From the NCBI RefSeq assembly GCF_000974425.1, contig NZ_CP010429.1, forward strand, positions 310,001 to 374,000: a stretch of 64,000 nt of DNA, read 5' to 3'. Below, one piece after another: positions 58,910-64,000 of this stretch. The position numbers and the translations under genes were made by a program. The DNA comes from Spirosoma radiotolerans (GTDB taxonomy: Bacteria; Bacteroidota; Bacteroidia; Cytophagales; Spirosomataceae). The notes beneath the pieces were generated by a model. It saw nothing but the letters and a program-made list of their open reading frames with translations, had not been told where the DNA came from and did not search any database. Each line of letters starts with the position of its first letter. Within the stretch, counting starts at the first letter, position 1.

Positions 58910-61762
58910 ATGGAGGACATCGATCTACTTAAACGGCGGCTAGTCCGCGAAAAAACAGCTCGATTACAGGCAGAAGCTATCCTGGAAAAGAAGGCACTGG
59001 CGCTTTACAACGCCAACGAACAGTTGTTGCACTTAAATGAAAATTTGGAGCAGCAGATTCGCAACAAGCTAGCCGAACTTCGGGAGAGCGAACAGCGCTA
59101 TCGCCAGCTCATTGAATCCGTTCAGGATATTATTTATAAAATTTCGCCCGCCGGTTATTTTACCTTTGTGAGTCCTGTAGTTGAAAAACTGCTGGGCTAT
59201 ACCGAAGCGGAGTTTCTGGGAAGTCACTTTACTGACTTCGTGCTGGTTGGCTATCGGATGAAGCTGATCGAGTTTTACCGGACAATGATGCTGGAGCGGC
59301 AGGACAGCACCTACAACGAGTTCCCGGTTGTGGCCAAAGATGGGCGCGTCGTCTGGATCGGGCAAACGGTCAGACTTATTGAGCAGGACGGCCAGACACT
59401 GGAACTAGTGGCCGTGGCACGCGACGTGTCGGATCGTAAGCTGGCCGAAATTGAACTGGAAACTACCCAGACGCGGCTTTCAACCCTCATTACCAACCTA
59501 CAGTCGGGCGTAATGGTTGAAGATGAAAACGGGCGCGTCATTCTGGCCAACCAACTGTTCTGCGACCTGTTCGAGATTCCGCTTACGGCCAATGACTTGA
59601 TTGGCTACAATTGCTCTCTGGCAAGGCAGGAGGTAAAACCGCTGTTTGTGCATCCTGATGCGTTCGTTGACCGAATGAACGAGCTGCTGGAAAACCGGCA
59701 GGCCCGTGTTGGCGAAGAAATCAGCATGGCCAACGGCCGTATTCTGGAACTGGATTACATTCCTATTTTCCTGGATGACAACCAGTACATGGGTCATCTC
59801 TGGAAGTACACCGATGTAACGGAGAAATACCAGGCTCGGGAACTGATCCGCCGGAGCGAAGAGAAGTACCGGGGCATCATGAACAACATGGAGCTGGGGC
59901 TTTTCGAGGTAGATAACAACCAGATCATTGTTCGGTCTTACGAGCGCTGCTGTAAAATGCTGGGCTATACGGAGGAGGAAATGATCGGTAAAAATGCGAC
60001 TGATCTGTTGGTGCCTGCCGAGTTTGTCTCCGTTGTTGACCGGCAACAGGAAGAACGGAAAAAAGGGAATGCGGGCTCTTATGAATTGCAGTTGATTAAA
60101 AAAGACGGAAATCGCATTTGGGTACTGGTGAGTGGCGTTCCGATTCAGGATGAGAACGGGACGATTGTGGGTTCGATGGGCATCCATTATGACATGACGG
60201 AACGCAAACAGCTTGAGCACGAACTGGCTCGGGCTAAACGTTTTGCTGAAGAAGCCCAACAGGCTGAAAAGCAATTTTTTGCGAACATGAGCCATGAAAT
60301 CCGCACGCCACTCAACGCCATTATCGGCATGTCGCACCTGCTCTTCGATACCCAGCCTACCCAGCAGCAGCGCGAATACATCGACATTCTGAAGACATCG
60401 GCCGATTTCCTGCATAGCCTCATTTCAGACTTGCTCGATATGACAAAAATTGAAGCCGGTCGGATTGAGATTCACGCCCGGCCGTTCGATTTGGCCGGGT
60501 TGCTTCGGAGTACGCAAAAAGTGTTTCAGATGAAACTTCAGAATCGACCGATTTCGGTGGATGTGGTGCTGGATGACCGCATTACCGATGAGTTTATTGG
60601 CGATGATGTAATGCTGAACCAGATCCTGATGAATCTGGTCGGAAATGCGGAGAAGTTTACCGAGCAGGGCAAAATTCAGATCATTGCCCGGATCGCTAAA
60701 GAAGAACAGCATAGACAGTGGGTTGAGTTTACGGTAACCGACACGGGCGTTGGCATTCCTGCCGAAAAGCAGGATATGGTCTTTCAGAAATTCAAGCAGG
60801 TAAACCCAAATGGCTTCAAGCACAAAGGCACTGGTCTTGGCCTCGCTATTACGAAAGAACTAGTTGAGATTCAGGGAGGTACTATTTCGGTGACGAGTCA
60901 GGTTGATGTTGGTAGTTCGTTTACATTCACGGTGCCTTATGTTAAGTCACTGGTGCCTGCCGATCAAAAGAACATCGATAAGCAGTTGACGCAGGTTGAA
61001 GAACTACAAACCTGTAACGTGCTGATTGTGGAAGATAACCTGATGAACCAAACGTACATTGGTAGTCTGCTCAACAAGTGGAACATACCGTACACCATGG
61101 CGTCAGACGGAAAGCAGGCTGTCGAGCAAGCCAAAAGTCAACGATTCGACATTATTCTGATGGATATTCAAATGCCCATCATGAATGGATACGAAGCAAC
61201 GGTGGCGATTCGGAGCACCCAGAACCCGAACCAGCACACGGCCATTATTGCGCTCACGGCCTCGGCTATGCTCGATCACAAAAGCGTAGCCATGGAGGCT
61301 GGCATGAACGACTTTCTGACCAAGCCATTCGAGCCGAACCAGCTGTTGTCTGTCCTACAGCGCTTCGCACCCGTCGAACAAATCAGAAGTGAGGGGTGTA
61401 TCTTATTCGATGAGGCCCTCGATCGTCAGCGTTTATCGGAATTGTATGGTGGCGATGCCGCCTATGCATCAGAAATGTTCGCTATGTTCCTGACGGATAT
61501 TGTGCCTGATATACGCAAGTTACCGGGTATTTGTGAGACAAAAGATTGGCCCAATCTGGCCAGTGCTGCTCATAAGTTAAAGCCGACGCTGGCCATGGTT
61601 GGCCTATCGGATCTTGAAGAGAAAATGCGTCGGCTGGAGAACAGCGCTCGGCAGGATAAAGATTTGGACTTGATCGAGGAGTATTGCCACGATTTTATGA
61701 TTGAGATGGATAAGGTGCTGCCCATTTTGCAAACTGAATTACAAAAGCTTTCGCAGGTATGA
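58910..61762 (+). CDS. Soluble hybrid histidine kinase (PAS x3, HisKA, HATPase, REC, Hpt)
   Basis: 950 residues without membrane helices. A coiled coil (about 1-60) precedes three PAS domains (near 65-190, 195-310 and 320-435). HisKA follows with FFANMSHEIRTPLNAIIGMSH (about residue 465), then HATPase_c (NQILMNLVGNAEKFTEQG; DTGVGI; GTGLGLAI). The receiver domain (VLIVEDNLMNQ; Asp in ILMDIQMPIMNG) is followed by a C-terminal Hpt with AAHKLKPTLAMVG. Cytosolic location and position fit control by H-NOX. It overlaps the LytTR regulator by 4 bp. Confidence 0.93.
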   Translation: MEDIDLLKRRLVREKTARLQAEAILEKKALALYNANEQLLHLNENLEQQIRNKLAELRESEQRYRQLIESVQDIIYKISPAGYFTFVSPVVEKLLGYTEAEFLGSHFTDFVLVGYRMKLIEFYRTMMLERQDSTYNEFPVVAKDGRVVWIGQTVRLIEQDGQTLELVAVARDVSDRKLAEIELETTQTRLSTLITNLQSGVMVEDENGRVILANQLFCDLFEIPLTANDLIGYNCSLARQEVKPLFVHPDAFVDRMNELLENRQARVGEEISMANGRILELDYIPIFLDDNQYMGHLWKYTDVTEKYQARELIRRSEEKYRGIMNNMELGLFEVDNNQIIVRSYERCCKMLGYTEEEMIGKNATDLLVPAEFVSVVDRQQEERKKGNAGSYELQLIKKDGNRIWVLVSGVPIQDENGTIVGSMGIHYDMTERKQLEHELARAKRFAEEAQQAEKQFFANMSHEIRTPLNAIIGMSHLLFDTQPTQQQREYIDILKTSADFLHSLISDLLDMTKIEAGRIEIHARPFDLAGLLRSTQKVFQMKLQNRPISVDVVLDDRITDEFIGDDVMLNQILMNLVGNAEKFTEQGKIQIIARIAKEEQHRQWVEFTVTDTGVGIPAEKQDMVFQKFKQVNPNGFKHKGTGLGLAITKELVEIQGGTISVTSQVDVGSSFTFTVPYVKSLVPADQKNIDKQLTQVEELQTCNVLIVEDNLMNQTYIGSLLNKWNIPYTMASDGKQAVEQAKSQRFDIILMDIQMPIMNGYEATVAIRSTQNPNQHTAIIALTASAMLDHKSVAMEAGMNDFLTKPFEPNQLLSVLQRFAPVEQIRSEGCILFDEALDRQRLSELYGGDAAYASEMFAMFLTDIVPDIRKLPGICETKDWPNLASAAHKLKPTLAMVGLSDLEEKMRRLENSARQDKDLDLIEEYCHDFMIEMDKVLPILQTELQKLSQV

Positions 61763-62451
61763 GTCTGAATTGTATAATTGTTGAAGATGAACTCATGTCT
61801 CGCAAATCGTTGCAACGCCTTTGTGAGCAACATAGTGCTTTAGAGGTGCTGGCCGTGTTCGATAATGCGGTGAGTGCGCTCGATTTCCTAGCTGAACAGG
61901 AAGTGGATCTGATTTGGCTGGATGTAGAAATGCCGGGGCTGTCGGGCTTTGAATTGCTGGAACAGCTCCCGTCTATTCCCTACGTGATCTTGACGACCAG
62001 TAAGATCGAGTATGCGTTTGAGGCTTTTCAGTATAACGTGACCGATTACCTGAAAAAGCCGATCACCTTCCCTCGTTTCAACATAGCTGTTGAAAAAGTA
62101 CTGGAGTTGCATGCGCGCGCTAAAACGAACCCATCAGACGAGCGAAAGGAGATCTATATTAAAACCGACGGGCGCTACATCCGCTTGCCTTTCGATAATA
62201 TATCCTACATCGAGAATACGGGTGATTACGTCAAAATCTTCACCAATACGCAAACACACATTGTGTACACTACCATGAAGTATCTGGAAGAAAAACTGGG
62301 TCTTCGGTTCCTGCGCGTCCACCGATCCTACATTGTCCATCTGGACAAGATTGTTGATATTGAAGATAATACGTTGGTAATCAGCAATAAGGTTATCCCC
62401 ATTAGCCGGGCTAATAAACCTGAATTAATGAACCGGCTAAATCTGCTGTGA
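61759..62451 (+). CDS. LytTR-family response regulator
   Basis: 230 residues. The receiver domain is IIVEDELMSRKSL with phospho-acceptor Asp in IWLDVEMPGLSGFELL, then VILTTSK and DYLKKPI. The LytTR DNA-binding domain is IYIKTDGRYIRLPFDNISYIENTGDYVKIFT and LRVHRSYIVHLDKI. The start codon lies inside the kinase stop (ATGA), so it is translationally coupled and is the expected output of the H-NOX/kinase relay. Confidence 0.93.
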   Translation: MSLNCIIVEDELMSRKSLQRLCEQHSALEVLAVFDNAVSALDFLAEQEVDLIWLDVEMPGLSGFELLEQLPSIPYVILTTSKIEYAFEAFQYNVTDYLKKPITFPRFNIAVEKVLELHARAKTNPSDERKEIYIKTDGRYIRLPFDNISYIENTGDYVKIFTNTQTHIVYTTMKYLEEKLGLRFLRVHRSYIVHLDKIVDIEDNTLVISNKVIPISRANKPELMNRLNLL

Positions 62452-62763
62452 TAACGTACATAGCTGCCCGCAGCGGTAGTTATGTACTACCCGCAGACGT
62501 CTGGTTCGGCAAGGATCTTCCCTGATCCGGGAAAACGCTAACATAACGATTATACTTATGCCCGCTGACTGCTCGGTAGGCCTTCTAAGTGTTTATTCCT
62601 CTCCTTAGTTAAAAAAATAATAGCGTCATAAAAATATAATAGTAATATTATAGTTATCGAACGGACTAATTGGTAAAGTAGCTAATATAGAGCTAAATTT
62701 AATCTAGCTAGCCAACCTATTTGCCTTTTATCGCTGCGTTCTACCTTACGAAATAATCATCCT
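62452..62763. other. Intergenic region before the globin-like gene
   Basis: 312 bp. A hairpin at 62456-62487 (GTACATA/TATGTAC, inner GCTG/CAGC) follows the LytTR stop and may be a weak terminator. The remainder is AT-rich; no full TTG-N19-TAnnTTTG promoter was found. Confidence 0.5.
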
Positions 62764-64000
62764 GTGTCTATCTCTACCAATACCCCCGATAAAGAACCGC
62801 AACATGGCGCCTTGAGCGTGGTTCGTATCACAGAAGTCGTGGCCCTGGACTATCCTGAAAACGGGTATGAGTACCGAGGATTAATTCAGGCGCACGATGA
62901 TTCGGGTACAATTTTGCGGGAGCAAATCTTGCAAACAAGACGCAAACCAGAATGGTTAGTCAATGGTCGGCACAAGGGGTCTGGCGAACTTTATATAATT
63001 TTGCAGTTCCGTCAGGAGGGTAGCCAGCGCTGGCATGGAATTGATCAACTTACCTTACCGCTGCACACACAACCCGACGGACAAAGCAGTACTGATGTTT
63101 ATTTACCATTAAGGGGTTGGCAGGAGGCTCCTCACATGCAGGTTCGTATTCGGATGACCCGAGAGCTGGCAGAAGAACCTATAGCACCCCCCTTCATGCA
63201 TTCGGCTACCGATATCGCAAACGCAACCCTAGCAGGCTGTCCCTTTTTCGCCCCCACAACGACTCCCGTTCATGCGGCCAGAAAGGCAGCCGAATTCACC
63301 ATACCAGAAGACGTTACGGATCTGCCGCAACTAACGGCGCCCGAGCAAGTACTGGTCAAAGACATCTGGAACAAGCTTCTGGCTTACCAGGACATGCTCG
63401 TTGAGCTGTTTTTCGAGCGGCTTCTGTACGAAGAACCTGAATTGGCTGACCTCTTCGGCGATGCCGTTGATTTGGTTCCCGCCTATTTTGCTACGCTGTT
63501 CGATGTGAGCGTTCGGCGGCTGATGCCCCATAGCGAACGAATTCTTCGCGAAAGTTACCGCGGTATTTATCCTGAACCGGCCGAAGGGCTCAAATCGGTT
63601 GACGATTATGTGGCGTTGCTGGCCGACCTGGGCATGCGTCCCGAACACTGGCTCACGGCTCGCCGGGTATGGACCTGGATGCTACAGCACGTGCCCCATC
63701 TGGAAGAATACGACCGCGAAAATTTGGCTAAAGGGCCGGGTTCAGCCATGTACCGGTTTTTCACGATCGTTATTTTAACGCCTGCGCTGGCAGCCACCAA
63801 ACACTATGAGGAGGCTCTGACACCCGATATGATTCGGGCGATGCGGCAGGGAGGAGATCGACTGGCGGCCGATGCGCGCGTTATAGGGACTGATTTCTAC
63901 CATATCCTGTTTCAGACGCACCCCGAAATCATCCCGTTTTTTGGCCGTACCGACGTAGACAGCCTGACCGAGCACCTGATGCAGGCGATTGCGTTTCTGG
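62764..64000 (+). CDS. Two-globin-like-domain protein with N-terminal beta domain (3' end outside window)
   Basis: At least 412 residues, open to the window end. The start is taken as GTG 62764; no in-frame ATG occurs before residue 124. Residues about 12-125 are beta-rich and C2-like (ALSVVRITEVVALDYPENGYEYRG). Residues about 190-345 read as a globin (VKDIWNKLLAYQDMLVELFFERLLYEEPELADLFG; then LGMRPEHWLTARRVWTWML). Around 355-412 a second globin begins (GGDRLAADARVIGTDFYHILFQTHPEIIPFFG; LTEHLMQAIAFL). In the first globin the F-helix stretch before RPEHW looks shortened and lacks the usual proximal His. It lies next to the H-NOX operon on the same strand, suggesting a heme/gas link. Confidence 0.7.
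   Translation, partial: MSISTNTPDKEPQHGALSVVRITEVVALDYPENGYEYRGLIQAHDDSGTILREQILQTRRKPEWLVNGRHKGSGELYIILQFRQEGSQRWHGIDQLTLPLHTQPDGQSSTDVYLPLRGWQEAPHMQVRIRMTRELAEEPIAPPFMHSATDIANATLAGCPFFAPTTTPVHAARKAAEFTIPEDVTDLPQLTAPEQVLVKDIWNKLLAYQDMLVELFFERLLYEEPELADLFGDAVDLVPAYFATLFDVSVRRLMPHSERILRESYRGIYPEPAEGLKSVDDYVALLADLGMRPEHWLTARRVWTWMLQHVPHLEEYDRENLAKGPGSAMYRFFTIVILTPALAATKHYEEALTPDMIRAMRQGGDRLAADARVIGTDFYHILFQTHPEIIPFFGRTDVDSLTEHLMQAIAFL

Noticed and set aside
1-64000. CRISPR array, integrase, transposase, rRNA or SusC/SusD pair
   Set aside because: I looked for regularly spaced direct repeats and for these gene families on both strands and saw none.

Overview
The window looks like chromosomal DNA from a Bacteroidota member close to Spirosoma (Cytophagales). 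The evidence is families such as DUF4783, DUF2147 and M56 peptidases with TonB and SusC-type plug tails, starts without strong Shine-Dalgarno sequences, and promoters of the Bacteroidota form TTG-N19-TAnnTTTG. Core regions are moderately GC-rich. The stretch from about 9.1 to 14.6 kb is visibly more AT-rich and reads as an accessory island.

Layout. 1-8.5 kb: the end of cydA, then cydB (cytochrome bd oxidase), endonuclease V, a lipoprotein, and a three-gene module of two tandem polytopic membrane proteins plus a periplasmic HLHP-motif protein. 8.6-9.1 kb: tRNA-Gly and a tRNA-Leu(UAA) interrupted by a 242-nt group I intron. 9.1-14.6 kb: the island, with a secreted protein, a decayed gene, a Lys-rich small protein, a cupin-like protein, an OspF/lanthionine-lyase-like protein, a 270-bp palindromic element and a GlxA-type regulator. 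15-24 kb: SNF2 helicase, small membrane protein, PyrR-like protein, DUF4783 protein, YcxB-like protein, DPP-IV peptidase and DASH cryptochrome. 24-28.6 kb: a minus-strand BlaI/M56 sensor operon. 28.7-45 kb: a glucuronoxylan/uronate block (GH2, DUF4965 glutaminase-like, RraA-like, enolase-superfamily enzyme, hexuronate-type MFS transporter, CE15 esterase, UxuA, GH67 alpha-glucuronidase, SDR oxidoreductase, phosphodiesterase). 45-58 kb: small envelope proteins, an SCP2 protein, a 7TMR-DISM kinase, TreZ, a PVC-type cytochrome with HEAT repeats, a beta-propeller phosphoesterase and an ECF sigma factor. 58.3-64 kb: an H-NOX/hybrid kinase/LytTR operon, followed by a protein with two globin-like domains that runs off the end.

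How the genes work together. CE15 and GH67 would release (methyl)glucuronic acid from xylan. The MFS carrier would import the uronate, and the SDR enzyme with UxuA would feed it toward 2-keto-3-deoxygluconate. The glucuronate isomerase (UxaC) and a SusC/SusD pair are absent from the window. H-NOX probably gives NO or O2 input to the soluble hybrid kinase, which is translationally coupled to the LytTR regulator. The adjacent globin protein fits a heme-gas theme.

The most unusual items are the tRNA-Leu group I intron, the twin membrane protein/HLHP module with internal WH...GxD...PPH repeats and a gene-conversion tract, the phosphothreonine/lanthionine-lyase-like protein, the globin-like tandem protein, and a dispersed family of paired intergenic hairpins with a conserved TCCT/AGGA loop.
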